A DNA stretch of 64,000 bases from JACVRW01 sp963765135 (GCA_963765135.1 CAVXUX010000001.1:186001-250000); one strand, 5' to 3'; shown: positions 25,828 to 34,943, numbered from the stretch's first letter. The notes: generated by a model not told the origin, from the letters alone. Translations and numbers: made by a program.

Positions 25828-26461
25828 TCAGGTCCGTGCGGCCGCGACCGCGCGCACGAGCTCCACGATCTCGGGCGACGCCTTCTCGACCGAGCCCGCG
25901 TCGAACGGGGGCTGGGGGTCGTACTCGATGCCCAGCTGAATCGCCTGGGCCAGCTCCGGGCCGCCGATCCTCGCGGCCAGCACGAGCGCCATGTCGATCC
26001 CCGACGACACGCCCGCGGCCGTGATCACCTTGCCCTGCTCGACCACGCGCCGGTCGGTCGGGCTTGCCCCGTAGCGCTCGAGGAAATCGATGTCGAGCCA
26101 GTGGCTGGTCGCCTCCAGGCCGTCCAGCACGCCGGCGGCGCCGAGCAGCAGCGACCCGGTGCAGACGGAGGTCGTCCACTGCGAGGTCTCGTGGGCCTTG
26201 CGGATCCAGCCGACCAGGCGCTCGTCCTCGAGGAAGTCGTCGGTGCCGGTGCCGCCCGGCACGACCACGATGTCCGGGTCGGGCAGGTCCTCGAACGCGG
26301 CGTCGGCGTGCAGCCGCAGCTGCCCGGTGTCGGTGCCCGACCAGGCCCGGGGCGTGCGCCAGCCAGGTGATCTCGGCGCCGGGAATGCGCTGGATGACCT
26401 CGTAGGGCCCGACGGCGTCGAGCGCGGTGAAGCGGTCGTAGAGCGGGATCGCGACCTTCAT
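25828..26461 (-). CDS. DJ-1/PfpI family protein, isonitrile hydratase-like (one frameshift)
   Basis: About 211 residues; AGGAGG eight bases before the ATG at 26461. N-terminal KVAIPLYDRFTALDAVGPYEVI is the DJ-1/PfpI start with its first Glu; the frame breaks near 26355 and continues IVVVPGGTGTDDFLEDERLV, then TTSVCTGSLLLGAAGVLDGL with the nucleophile Cys, and TSHWLDIDFLERYG, VITAAGVSSGIDMALVLAARI. Closest functional parallels are bacterial isonitrile hydratases and the amidase-like sensor half of GlxA regulators. It lies just downstream of such a GlxA regulator, so the pair may share a ligand. Confidence 0.82.
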
Positions 26462-26481
26462 CGGTGGAGTCCTCCTCGGGT

Positions 26482-27444
26482 TCAGGCCGCCGCTTCCGAG
26501 CGGAAGCGGCCGCGGTAGCTGTTGGGGCTGACGCCGACGCGCCGACGGAACGCGCGCCGCATGGTCTCGACCGTGCCGAAGCCCGCCTGGCGGGCGACCG
26601 TCTCCACCGGCACGTTGCTGGTCTCGAGCGCGATGCGCGCGCTCTCGACGCGCGCCATCTCCACGTACGCCGCCGGCGTCATCCCGGTCTCGCCGCGGAA
26701 GGCGCGCGCGAAGTTGCGCTCGCTCATGCAGGCGCGCCGCGCCAGGGCGGGCACCGAGAGGTCTTCGCCGAGGTTGTCCGGCAGCCACTCCTGCAGCTCG
26801 CGCAGCGGCTCGCGGTCCGCGACCTGCGCGGCGAGCTGGGCGCTGAACTGGGCCTGGCCGCCGGGGCGCTTGAGGAAGAGCACGAGCCAGCGCGCGGTCG
26901 CCAGCGCGACGTCGCGGCCGAGGTCCTCCTCGACCAGCGCCAGCGCCAGGTCCATCCCGGCCGTGACGCCGGCCGACGTGATCACGTTGCCGTCGCGCAC
27001 GAAGATCGGATCGGACTCGACCTCGACGTCGGGGTGGCGGCGGGCCAGCTCGTCGCACGAGGCCCAGTGGGTGGTTGCCCGCCGGCCTTCGAGCAGGCCG
27101 GCCTGGGCGAGCAGGAACGCGCCGGTGCAGACGGACGTCACACGCCGCGACCGCCTCGCGGCGCCCTTCACCCAGGCGACGAGTCGCTCGTCGTGCCCCG
27201 CGTCGTGGACCCCGCGGCCGCCCGCCACGAGGAGCGTGTCGATCGGGCCGCGGCAGCGGTCGATCGTGCGATCGGGGTAGAGGGCGACGCTGGAGGTGCG
27301 GAGCGGACCGGGGCGGGAGGCGACGACCTCGACCGCGTAGCCGTCGCGATCCGAGAGCTGCGTGGCGGTCGTGAACACCTCGGCCGGGCCGTGCACGTCA
27401 AGGGTCTGAACCCCGGGAAAGGCAGCGATGACGACGCGACGCAT
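26482..27444 (-). CDS. GlxA family transcriptional regulator (DJ-1-like domain plus AraC HTH)
   Basis: 320 residues from ATG at 27444 (a GTG at 27450 is also possible). Residues 1-190 are a DJ-1/PfpI-like sensor (VVIAAFPGVQTLDVHGPAEVF, TLLVAGGRGVHD, VTSVCTGAFLLAQAGLLEGR with the Cys position kept, ITSAGVTAGMDLALALVEED). Residues 215-310 are the two AraC helix-turn-helices (SVPALARRACMSERNFARAF, PVETVARQAGFGTVETMRRAF, GVSPNSYRGRF). Members control amine, carnitine or quaternary-ammonium use. It is followed by the free DJ-1 protein, 20 bases away. A 7-bp inverted repeat 17 bases upstream is a likely autoregulatory site. Confidence 0.9.
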   Translation of the reverse strand: MRRVVIAAFPGVQTLDVHGPAEVFTTATQLSDRDGYAVEVVASRPGPLRTSSVALYPDRTIDRCRGPIDTLLVAGGRGVHDAGHDERLVAWVKGAARRSRRVTSVCTGAFLLAQAGLLEGRRATTHWASCDELARRHPDVEVESDPIFVRDGNVITSAGVTAGMDLALALVEEDLGRDVALATARWLVLFLKRPGGQAQFSAQLAAQVADREPLRELQEWLPDNLGEDLSVPALARRACMSERNFARAFRGETGMTPAAYVEMARVESARIALETSNVPVETVARQAGFGTVETMRRAFRRRVGVSPNSYRGRFRSEAAA

Positions 27445-27460
27445 TCGCACATCGTGCCGG

Positions 27461-27479
27461 TTGCGGCATTTGGCCGCAA
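27461..27479. promoter_or_regulatory. Inverted repeat upstream of GlxA regulator
   Basis: TTGCGGC-ATTTG-GCCGCAA: a perfect 7-bp inverted repeat with a 5-base spacer, 16 bases before the GlxA start. Position and symmetry suit an operator. Confidence 0.45.
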
Positions 27480-27501
27480 GGACGCGTACCGGACGATTTC
27501 T

Positions 27502-27531
27502 GCCAGCGCTGGCCGAGTGAGCGGGCGCTCA
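27502..27531 (-). terminator. Two short hairpins at the end of ychF
   Basis: The 12-base palindrome GCCAGCGCTGGC (27502-27513) and TGAGCG-GG-CGCTCA (27518-27531) lie at and just after the ychF stop on the minus strand. They may attenuate reading into the GlxA gene. No T-run. Confidence 0.3.
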
Positions 27532-28612
27532 GGGCGTGAAGCGGAACGTCACCACGTCGCCGTCGCGCACCACGTAGTCGCGGCCCTCCACGCGCGTCAG
27601 CGCCTGCTCGCGGGCCGCGGTGTAGCCGCCGACCCGTACGAGTTCGTCCCACGGCGTGATCTCGGCGGCCACGAAGCCGCGCGCCATGTCGGTGTGCACC
27701 GCCCCGGCCGCCTGCCGGGCGCGGGTGCCGCGCTCGATCGCCCGCGCCCGCGCCTCCTTGCCCTGGCCGGCCGTGAAGAACGAGATCAGGTGGAGCAGCT
27801 CGAAGGCCTCGCGGATCACGGTGGCCAGCCCCGACTCGCGGACGCCCAGCTCCGCCCGCATCGTCGCGGCCTCGTCGTCGTCGAGCTCGGCCAGCTCGGA
27901 GTCCAGGCGCGCGCTGACCGCCGTGGCGCGCGCGTCGCGCGCCCGCGCGTGCTCCACCAGTTCGGCCGGCGGCTCGAGCGGCTCGCCCTCGGCCACGTTG
28001 GCCACGTACAGCACCGGCTTCGAGGTGAGGGCAGACAGCCGCGTCGCGGCGCCGGGGGCGGCATCCGGTGGCGGGACGGTGCGCACCGTCTCGCCGGCGC
28101 GCAGCGCCTCGACCACCTGCGTGAGCCAGCGCTCCTCGGCGATCAGCGTCCTTGTCGCCCGACTTCGCCTGCTTGGCCACTCGCTCCAGGCGGCGCTCGG
28201 CCTGCTCGAGGTCGGCGTAGAGGAGCTCGGTCTCGATCGTCTCGACGTCGGCGAGCGGGTCCACCCTGCCCTCGGGGTGGACTACCTGGGCGTCCTCGTG
28301 GGCGCGCACCACGTGCAGGATCGCGTCGGTCTCGCGGATGTTGCCGAGGAACTGGTTGCCCAGCCCCTCGCCCTGATGCGCGCCGCGCACCAGACCGGCG
28401 ATGTCGTGGAACTGGATCACCTCGTGCACGACCGGCGTGGCGCCCACCGTCTCGGCGACCTGGTCGAGGCGCTCGTCGGGCACGCCGACCACCGCCACGT
28501 TCGTCTCGAGCGTGGTGAACGGATAGTTGGCCGCGGGCGCGCCGGCCTGCGTGAGGGCGTTGAAGAGCGACGACTTGCCCGCGTTCGGGAGCCCGACGAT
28601 GCCGATCTTCAC
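27529..28612 (-). CDS. ychF: YchF/Ola1 family nucleotide-binding protein (one frameshift)
   Basis: Universal P-loop NTPase of the Obg group that prefers ATP and binds ribosomes. GTG at 28612 gives KIGIVGLPNAGKSSLFNALT (G1), NYPFTTLETNVAVVGVPDERL, FHDIAGLVRGAHQGEGLGNQ (G3). After KQAKSGDKDA the frame breaks near 28150 and continues as ERWLTQVVEALRAGETVRTV, SKPVLYVANVAEGEP (the NVAE variant of NKxD typical of YchF), ELLHLISFFTAGQGKEARA and the TGS-domain end YTAAREQALTRVEGRDYVV. Length about 361 residues, normal. A conserved gene with a single indel again suggests sequence error. Confidence 0.92.
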
Positions 28613-28683
28613 GTGTTCCCGCCCGAGGAGTCGGTCGCGGCTCGGCGAGCGAGAACCGAGCGTGGCAAGGCGCCGAGCGCAGT

Positions 28684-28700
28684 CGATGCCGGAGGCATCG
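28684..28700. other. Compact hairpin between PAP2 and ychF genes
   Basis: CGATGCC-GGA-GGCATCG forms a perfect 7-bp stem with a 3-base loop in the 160-base gap (28613-28772) between two minus-strand genes. The gap has no gene. The hairpin could end the PAP2 transcript or shape the ychF leader. Confidence 0.35.
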
Positions 28701-28772
28701 GCGAGCATCGGTGACGCGGCCAGGCGACGGTTCGCAGCCGCCGAACGCGGGCGACTTCGAGGAAGGGAACAC

Positions 28773-29213
28773 TCACAGCAGCTTCTCCAGCGCCGCGCCG
28801 AGCGCCGCACCGGCGAGCACGTCGGAGGGATAGTGAACGCCGAGGTAGGGGCGCGTGAGCGCCATCGCCCCGGCCGCGGCGTACAGCGGCAAGGCCGGCA
28901 ACGGGAGAGCGCCGGCGGCCGCGAACGAGGTGGCGGCGTGGGCAGACGGGTAGGAGAGGCCGGACACGGTCGCCGCCAGCGGGGGCAGCTCGGGTCCGAG
29001 CACGGGGCGCGGCCGGCGCACCACCTGCTTCACCGCCGTATTCGCGAGCAGAGCGGCGAGCACCACCCGGGCCGCGCGGCGGTCGCGCGCGACGGCGGCC
29101 AGAGCGAACCACAGCACTCCGTTCTCCCCTGCCCGGGCGTACAGCTGCGCCGCCCGCTCGAGCGCGGGCGGGTGGCCGCGCGTGCGCAGCAGTCGCAGGA
29201 GAGCGCGATCCAC
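28773..29213 (-). CDS. PAP2 family phosphatase
   Basis: 146 residues from GTG at 29213. Membrane-spanning hydrophobic segments alternate with the three PAP2 motifs: KQVVRRPRP, YPSAHAATS (usual PSGH, here PSAH) and RPYLGVHYPSD. All catalytic residues of the acid phosphatase/undecaprenyl-diphosphatase superfamily are in place. Members recycle undecaprenyl diphosphate or dephosphorylate phosphatidate and prenyl phosphates. Seven bases after the small gene at 29221, so part of the mce-containing operon. Confidence 0.87.
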   Translation of the reverse strand: MDRALLRLLRTRGHPPALERAAQLYARAGENGVLWFALAAVARDRRAARVVLAALLANTAVKQVVRRPRPVLGPELPPLAATVSGLSYPSAHAATSFAAAGALPLPALPLYAAAGAMALTRPYLGVHYPSDVLAGAALGAALEKLL

Positions 29214-29220
29214 GGCCGGC

Positions 29221-29442
29221 CTAGAAGCCGACCCGCTGATCTTCGGTGTCGATGCGTACGTACACGACCTGCGACAAGTCGATCGAGACCTTCGAGTCGA
29301 TCGTCTCCAGCTCGAACCAGCGGTCCGAGCGGTCCTTCGAGAGCGCCTTGTGCAGCTCGTCGTAGGAGCTCTGCTTCACACGAGTGGGAAGCACGGGGCC
29401 GCCCTGGAAGCCGATGTCGATTCGCCTGCTCTCGTCAGCCAT
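29221..29442 (-). CDS. Conserved small protein of unknown function
   Basis: 73 residues from ATG at 29442 (MADESRRIDIGFQGGPVLPT), which overlaps the epimerase stop by one base (TGATG). The sequence alternates strand and helix: RRIDIGFQGG, SSYDELHKALSKDRSDRWFE, KVSIDLSQVVYVRID. It resembles DUF3107-type small beta-rich proteins in shape but I cannot assign the family. It is tightly coupled to methylmalonyl-CoA epimerase and to PAP2. Confidence 0.6.
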   Translation of the reverse strand: MADESRRIDIGFQGGPVLPTRVKQSSYDELHKALSKDRSDRWFELETIDSKVSIDLSQVVYVRIDTEDQRVGF

Positions 29443-29852
29443 CAATGTCCTTCCGCAGCCTCAACAAGTTCAGTTAGCACTCCACCGGTGGACTTCGGGT
29501 GCACGAACGCCACCCGGCTGCCCCGGATGCCGATCCGCGGCTGCTCGTCGATCAGGGCGAGCCCCGCCGCGCGCGCGTCCCCGAGCGCCGCTTCGATGTC
29601 GTCGGTCCCGTAGGCCACGTGATGCAGGCCAGGGCCGTTTCGCTCGAGGAAGCGCCCGACCGCCGTCTCCGGCGCCAGCGGCCGCAGCAGCTCGACGTGA
29701 CTCACGCCAACCCCGAGCAGCACTGCCTCCACGCCCTGCTCCTGCACGGTCTCGCGGTGCTCCACCGGCATGCCGAGCCGCTCCGAGTAGAGCGAGACGG
29801 CCTCCTCGAGGTCGTCCACCGCCACGCCGATGTGATCGATCCGCCCGAACAC
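29442..29852 (-). CDS. mce: Methylmalonyl-CoA epimerase
   Basis: 136 residues from ATG at 29852. Vicinal-oxygen-chelate fold with two beta-alpha-beta-beta-beta repeats: RIDHIGVAVDDLEEAVSLYS, ... HVELLRPL, then GLHHVAYGTDDIEAAL and the end FVHPKSTGGVLTELV, the signature of methylmalonyl-CoA epimerases. Metal ligands are the His of DHIG and HHVAY and the Glu near the end. It interconverts (S)- and (R)-methylmalonyl-CoA in propionate breakdown. The mutase genes are not in the window. Follows ftsH by 15 bases. Confidence 0.9.
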   Translation of the reverse strand: MFGRIDHIGVAVDDLEEAVSLYSERLGMPVEHRETVQEQGVEAVLLGVGVSHVELLRPLAPETAVGRFLERNGPGLHHVAYGTDDIEAALGDARAAGLALIDEQPRIGIRGSRVAFVHPKSTGGVLTELVEAAEGH

Positions 29853-29867
29853 GGGCCCGGAGGTTAG

Positions 29868-31739
29868 CTACGCAGGCCGCTCGCCTTCGGCAGCGGCGAT
29901 GTCGACCGGGCCCGGCTCGGCCGGCGAGCCGTTCAGCGGCACCGTCTGACCCTTGTAGACCGCCACCAGACGCTCGATGTCCTCGCGCTCCAGCACCTCG
30001 TTCTCGAGCAGCGTGAACGCGAACGCCTCCAGCAGCGTGCGGTTCTCGGCCACGAGTTGCTCCGCGCGCCGGTGCGCGAGGTCGGTCAGGTACTGCTGCT
30101 CCTCGTCGACCATGCGGCGCGTGTGGTCCGACATCGAGTAGTCGTCGGCCGGCAGCTGCTTCGAGGCGAGCTCGGTGCCCATGCCGTACATCGTGATCAT
30201 CCCGCGGCTGATGTCGTGCACCTTGCGCAGGTCGTCCGAAGCGCCCGTGGTCACCGACCCGAACACCAGCTGCTCGGTCACGCGCCCGCCCAAGAGCACG
30301 ACCAGGTAGTCGAGCAGCTCGTCCTTGGTCTTGAGGTAGCGGTCCTCCTCGGGCAGGTTGAGCGTGTAGCCGAGTGCCTTGCCGCGCGGGATGATCGAGA
30401 TCCGGTGGACCTTCTCCACCGAGGGCAGCAGCTCCGAGCAGAGCGCGTGGCCCGCCTCGTGGTAGGCCACCACGCGCTTCTCGTGCTCGGTGATCACGCG
30501 GCGTGACTGCACGCCCGCGATGACCCGCTCGAGAGCGTTCTGGAAGTCGCGCGTGAGCAGCGACTCGCGGTGGTCGCGGCCGGCGAAGATCGCGGCCTCG
30601 TTGCAGAGGTTGGCCAGGTCGGCGCCCGTCAGGCCGCTGGTCTGGCGAGCGACCGTGTCGAGGTCGACCTTCTCGGCGAGCGGCTTGTCGCGCGTGTGCA
30701 CGTCGAGGATCGCGCGGCGGCCCTTCAGGTCGGGCGGCGAGACGAAGATCTGGCGGTCGAAGCGGCCCGGGCGCAGCAGCGCCGGGTCGAGCTTGTCGAG
30801 CATGTTGGAGGCGGCGATCACGACGATCTCGTCGCGCGCGGCGAAGCCGTCGAGCTCCACGAGCAGCTGGTTGAGCGTCTGGTCCTTCTCGCCGGAGATG
30901 TCCTTCCCGCGCGTGGCGCCCACCGCGTCCAGCTCGTCGATGAAGATGATCGCCGGCGTCTCCTTGCGCGCCTGCCGGAACAGCCGCCGGATGCGCGCCG
31001 CGCCGAGCCCGGCGAACATCTCGACGAACGAGGAGGCCGACTGGGCGAAGAAGGTGGCCTTCGACTCGTGCGCGACCGCCTTGGCGAGCAGCGTCTTGCC
31101 CGTGCCGGGCGGCCCGTGCAGCAGGATGCCGCGTGGCACGCGCGCGCCGAGCTTGCGGAAGCGCTTGGGGTCACGCAGGAACTCCACGACCTCGCGCAGC
31201 TCGTCCTTGGATTCCTCGACGCCGGCAACGTCCTGCCAGCGCACCGCGCCCGCGGAGGAGGGCTTGATCTCCTGCGGCTTGGTGCGCGGCATCAACTTCA
31301 GCATCCAGAGCAGCCCGAAGGAGACGATGCCGAGGAAGACGATCGGGAGCCACAGCACCGCCGAGTTCTGGATCTGGTCCCAGTCGATCCCGCCCCCTCC
31401 GTCGGCCGGCGGGATGACGCGACTGACGCTGAAGACGTCGCTGCCGTCCTCGCGGTCGAAGTTCTGGCCGCTCACGTCGACCTTCCAGCCCTCGGGCAGC
31501 TTGCCGCCCGGCGCGGCAAGGATCTCGCGGAAGTACCCGCGCGCCTGGTCGCACGTGAGGTCGCCCGTCTCCCTGACCGTGATTCGGTAGCTGCCCTTCG
31601 GGAGCGTGAAGGTGGAGATGTGCTGGTCGCGAGCCAGCTTCACCCGCTGCTTGCACTGAGCCGCGCCGCCCTGCGCGAACGCGTTCGGAGCGGCGCAGAG
31701 CAGCGCCGCGAACGCAAGCAGGAGGGTCGTCCGCCTCAT
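29868..31739 (-). CDS. ftsH: ATP-dependent zinc metalloprotease FtsH
   Basis: 623 residues from ATG at 31739 (TTG at 31751 also in frame). First helix LLLAFAALLCAAPNAF, an extracytoplasmic domain of about 105 residues with two Cys (CKQRVKLARDQ and TCDQARGYFRE), second helix SAVLWLPIVFLGIVSFGLLWM, then the AAA module: Walker A GPPGTGKT near residue 209, FIDELDAVGA, second-region-of-homology PALLRPGRFDRQIFV. The protease motif HEAGHA lies near residue 426. It degrades misfolded and regulatory membrane proteins as a hexamer. The signal-peptide-like first helix and paired Cys outside are less common than the plain FtsH N-terminus. Confidence 0.95.
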   Translation of the reverse strand: MRRTTLLLAFAALLCAAPNAFAQGGAAQCKQRVKLARDQHISTFTLPKGSYRITVRETGDLTCDQARGYFREILAAPGGKLPEGWKVDVSGQNFDREDGSDVFSVSRVIPPADGGGGIDWDQIQNSAVLWLPIVFLGIVSFGLLWMLKLMPRTKPQEIKPSSAGAVRWQDVAGVEESKDELREVVEFLRDPKRFRKLGARVPRGILLHGPPGTGKTLLAKAVAHESKATFFAQSASSFVEMFAGLGAARIRRLFRQARKETPAIIFIDELDAVGATRGKDISGEKDQTLNQLLVELDGFAARDEIVVIAASNMLDKLDPALLRPGRFDRQIFVSPPDLKGRRAILDVHTRDKPLAEKVDLDTVARQTSGLTGADLANLCNEAAIFAGRDHRESLLTRDFQNALERVIAGVQSRRVITEHEKRVVAYHEAGHALCSELLPSVEKVHRISIIPRGKALGYTLNLPEEDRYLKTKDELLDYLVVLLGGRVTEQLVFGSVTTGASDDLRKVHDISRGMITMYGMGTELASKQLPADDYSMSDHTRRMVDEEQQYLTDLAHRRAEQLVAENRTLLEAFAFTLLENEVLEREDIERLVAVYKGQTVPLNGSPAEPGPVDIAAAEGERPA

Positions 31740-31779
31740 CTCGTAACCCAATCGGAAGGTATGAGCAACTGGTTGAGTC

Positions 31780-32832
31780 CTACACGACCCGTTCTAGCCG
31801 CGGGTTGGGGTTGAAACGCCGCCCCGCCTTGGCTGTGGGCCGACCTTCCAGACGTACCACGTCCGCGGTGAAATCGTTCTCGCCGCGCACGAGCGACGAG
31901 CCGACGCCGTAGGCGTCCACGGGGGCGCCGAGCTGCTCGAAGTGGCGGATCTTGGCGGCGTCGAAGCCGCCCGAGACCACGATCTGCACCCGCTCGTGGC
32001 CGGCGGCGTCGAGCGCGTCGCGCACCAGCCGGACCAGCTCGGGGTTGACCCCGGTCGGCCTGAACTCGCCCATCCGGTCCCAGAGCGCCCGGTCGACCAT
32101 CCGCTCCGAGGTGTCCAGGCGCACGCCCCAAAGCTGGTTGCCGAGCGCCTCGGCCACCTCCAGCGCCGTGCGCACCGAGTCGTTCTCGAAGTCGACCAGC
32201 ACGGTCACGTTCATCTCGTCCCCGAAGCGCTTGGCGAAGGCCCGCGACGCCGCGACCGTGTCGCCGCCGAACGCCGCGATCAGCCCGTGCGGCACGGTGC
32301 CGACTCCGCGGCCGCCCCACCAGGAAGCCTGGGCATCGGTCGACACCCCGATGGCCCCCGCCACGTGGGCGGCCCAGCCGTCGCCGGTCTGCACGAGCCA
32401 GTGGTCGTGGCGGGCGGGGAAGAACAGGATCGGCTTGCCGTGGGCGGCCTCCACGACCTCGTGCACGTTGCGCATGATCAGGCTGCGGCGGGCCAGGCAG
32501 CCGAGATAGACGGTCTCGAGGTGGGCGAACAGGGAGTAGTCGCCCTCGATCGTCATGACGGTCTCCATCGGGGCGATCTCGTCGCCCTCGTAGAGGGCGT
32601 GCACCTCGAGCGCCTCCCAGTCGGTGCAGAGCTTGAGCACGGCGATCGCCTCGTCGATCCCGCCGAGGACCGACTCGCGCTTCTGGAACACCTGCATCGT
32701 CACGCGCGGGTGCTCGCCGAGCTCCTCCAGCAGCTGCTTGGTGAAGTTGAAGTAGGCGTCCGAGTAGTAGCCGGCTCGGATGCGCTCGACCGGCAGGCGG
32801 AAGACGCCCGGATCCAGCCGCGTGCGGCTCAG
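31780..32832 (-). CDS. pncB: Nicotinate phosphoribosyltransferase family protein, likely CTG start
   Basis: About 350 residues. Conserved text begins RTRLDPGVFRLPVERIRAGY and SDAYFNFTKQLLEE, well before the first ATG/GTG (32703), so a start upstream is required. The only in-frame near-start is CTG at 32832, which overlaps the DUF1385 stop as CTGA, the same geometry as the ATGA/GTGA overlaps elsewhere. Core motifs: LYEGDEIAPMETVMTIEGDY, FFPARHDHWLVQTGDGWAAH, GVSTDAQASWWGGRGVGTVP, VLVDFENDSVRTALEV, VSGGFDAAKIRHF, AYGVGSSLVRGENDFTADVV. It joins nicotinate to PRPP in NAD salvage. Last gene of the M20-DUF1385-NAPRT unit. Confidence 0.87.
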   Translation of the reverse strand: MSRTRLDPGVFRLPVERIRAGYYSDAYFNFTKQLLEELGEHPRVTMQVFQKRESVLGGIDEAIAVLKLCTDWEALEVHALYEGDEIAPMETVMTIEGDYSLFAHLETVYLGCLARRSLIMRNVHEVVEAAHGKPILFFPARHDHWLVQTGDGWAAHVAGAIGVSTDAQASWWGGRGVGTVPHGLIAAFGGDTVAASRAFAKRFGDEMNVTVLVDFENDSVRTALEVAEALGNQLWGVRLDTSERMVDRALWDRMGEFRPTGVNPELVRLVRDALDAAGHERVQIVVSGGFDAAKIRHFEQLGAPVDAYGVGSSLVRGENDFTADVVRLEGRPTAKAGRRFNPNPRLERVV

Positions 32833-33620
32833 GCCGCTGCGCCCTCCACCCTGAGGATCTCGGCCAGCGCCGCCCGCCCGACCGCGAGCTGCTCGGTCGT
32901 GGGCTCGCGGGTGCCGACGGCGCGCTGGATCTCATGGCCGGGGCGGCGCAGCAGGCGCGTCAGCGCGCTGTCGGGATGGCGCTCGGACCAGGCGAAGACC
33001 TCCACCGCCAGGGCGGCGCTGCCCAGACCGACGATCGCCTCGGCCGCGGGGCCGCGCAGCCCGGCCCGGCGCACGGCGACGTTCCCGATCGCCCCGGCGG
33101 TGAGCATCGGCGCGACCAGGTGGGAGCCGCAGCGGTCGTGCTCCTTCATGGCGTCGGCGGCGTCGCCGTCGTCCTCGTAGGCCGCGATCGCCTTGTGCTC
33201 GACGCCGTGGTAGGCCGCGAGGTCTCCGCTGCGCAGCGCCATCAGCGCCGGGGCGAGGCTGATCGCGGCGACGGCCGTCTCACGGGCGGCGACCGAGCGC
33301 GCCGCGCGCCGCACGGCCTGGCCGGCGAGCGCGGCGGCGCCCATGGCGCCGAGCGTCTTCGCGTCCTGCATCGGCAGCCGCGCCTCGGGCAGGGCCCGCT
33401 TGACCAGCGGGATCACCGCCATCGCCTCGGCCAGCTTGACCACGCCGCGCAGGCCCGGCACGCGCTCGGCGGCGCTGGAGCCGAGGTCGGGCTTGCGCCC
33501 CGACGCCACCGCGATCTCCCCGCCACGAGTCCGGACCGCGGCGGCCCAGTGGGTCGGGCCGTGCACGAGCAGGCCGTTGCGCAGCGCCATGCCGCCCAGT
33601 CGCAGCTTCTCGTCGCTCAT
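32829..33620 (-). CDS. DUF1385 family protein
   Basis: 263 residues from ATG at 33620. The DUF1385 signature is clear: LGGMALRNGLLVHGPTHWAA, GLRGVVKLAEA, then AYHGVEHKAIAAYE and HDRCGSHLVAPML, i.e. conserved His and Cys that could bind a metal, followed by hydrophobic helices (AEAIVGLGSAALAVEVFAW). In other phyla these are membrane-associated proteins of unknown function. Here it is coupled at both ends by 4-base overlaps: ATGA with the M20 peptidase and CTGA with NAPRT. Confidence 0.87.
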   Translation of the reverse strand: MSDEKLRLGGMALRNGLLVHGPTHWAAAVRTRGGEIAVASGRKPDLGSSAAERVPGLRGVVKLAEAMAVIPLVKRALPEARLPMQDAKTLGAMGAAALAGQAVRRAARSVAARETAVAAISLAPALMALRSGDLAAYHGVEHKAIAAYEDDGDAADAMKEHDRCGSHLVAPMLTAGAIGNVAVRRAGLRGPAAEAIVGLGSAALAVEVFAWSERHPDSALTRLLRRPGHEIQRAVGTREPTTEQLAVGRAALAEILRVEGAAA

Positions 33621-34926
33621 CGCAGCGTCTCCACTACGAGGTCAGAGTAGAAGCTGGCGGCGAGGCCGAGGTCGTCGACGTGGATGCGCTCGTCGGCCGC
33701 GTGCATGAGCGAGACCTGCTCGACCGCGTCGATCGTGCGCTGAGGGAAGAAGCCGTAGGCCACGCAGCCCGGAAAAGCGGCGCGCCACCAATGCGAGTCG
33801 GAGAAGCCGGGGAAGACCATCGGCGCCACCGTGGCGCCGGGATCCTCGCGCTCGACGAATGCAGCGGATCGAGTCCATCAACGGTGTGTCCATCGGCGAG
33901 CGGTTGCCGGTTACGTCCTCGACGAACTCGAGCGCGTAGCCGTCCTCGCCGATCAGCTCGCGCGAGTGCGCTCGTCACCCGCGGGCGACCCAGCTCCGGA
34001 GGGACGCGGCAGTCGACCTGCAGCTCCGCGCGCGAGGGGATCACGTTGATCTTCTCGCCCGCGCTGACGATCGTGGGGCTCATGCTGACCCCGAGCATCG
34101 GCTCGAGCAGCACCGCCAGGCGCGGGTCGCTGGCCTCCACCTGCTCGAGGGCCGCGGCCGGATCGGAGGGGTCCAGCCCGAGCCCGCTCAGCAGGGCCTC
34201 CAGCTCGGGCGTCGGGTCGGAGGAGGGTCGGCGCTCGCCCAGAGCCGTGAGCACCGGGCCGAGCTTGACAATCGCGTTGTCGCCGATGCGCGGCACCGAC
34301 GCATGGCCGGCCCGGCCCTCGGTCGTGAGCTTGAACCGGAACACGCCCTTCTCGGCGACGCAGACCGGGTAGACCCGCCGGCCGTCGAAGTCGATCACGG
34401 CTCCGGCGCCCTCGTTGACGACCAGGTCGGCGCGCACCCGGTCGGGGTGCTCGCGGCAGAGCCACTGAGCGCCCTCGACGGCCCCGGTCTCCTCGTCGGC
34501 GGTGAAGACGAGCATCAGCTCGCCTGCCTCGGGACGCCAGCCCTCCTCGGCGAGCGCCAGCGCCGCGGCCAGCTCGGCGGCGACCTGGCTCTTCATGTCG
34601 ATCGCCCCGCGACCCCAGACGCAGCCGTCGCGCAGCTCGCCCGACCAGGGGTCGACGCTCCACTCCGCCGGGTCGGCCAGGACCGTGTCGACGTGGCCGA
34701 GCAGGCACAGCGACGGCCCGTCTGACCCCGAGCGCAGCCGGGCGATCAGGTTGGGCCGCCCCGGAACCGCGGCGAGCAGCTCGCAGTCGAAGCCGGCCGC
34801 CTCGAGCAGTCCACGCAGCCACTCCTGGGCGGGGGCCTCGTTGCCGGGCGGGTTGACGGTGTCGAAGCGGATCAGCCGCTGCAGCAACTCGGTGGTGCGG
34901 CGCTGAAGATCCGCGCGCTCGGGCAC
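33617..34926 (-). CDS. M20 family metallopeptidase (two frameshifts)
   Basis: About 436 residues from GTG at 34926. Two-zinc amidohydrolase of the ArgE/DapE/CPG2 family: LLGHVDTVLADPAEW (first His and Asp), GRGAIDMKSQVAAELAA (bridging Asp), FTADEETGAVEGA (catalytic Glu). The lid domain is RFKLTTEGRAGHASVPRIGD. Breaks lie near 33965 (true text RELIGEDGYALEFVEDVTGN) and near 33860 (then FVEREDPGATVAPMVFPGFS and the last His region MHAADERIHVDDLGL). Substrate is likely an N-acylated amino acid or dipeptide. Its end overlaps the DUF1385 start (ATGA). Confidence 0.87.
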
Positions 34927-34943
34927 GGCGGCGAGATTATTGG

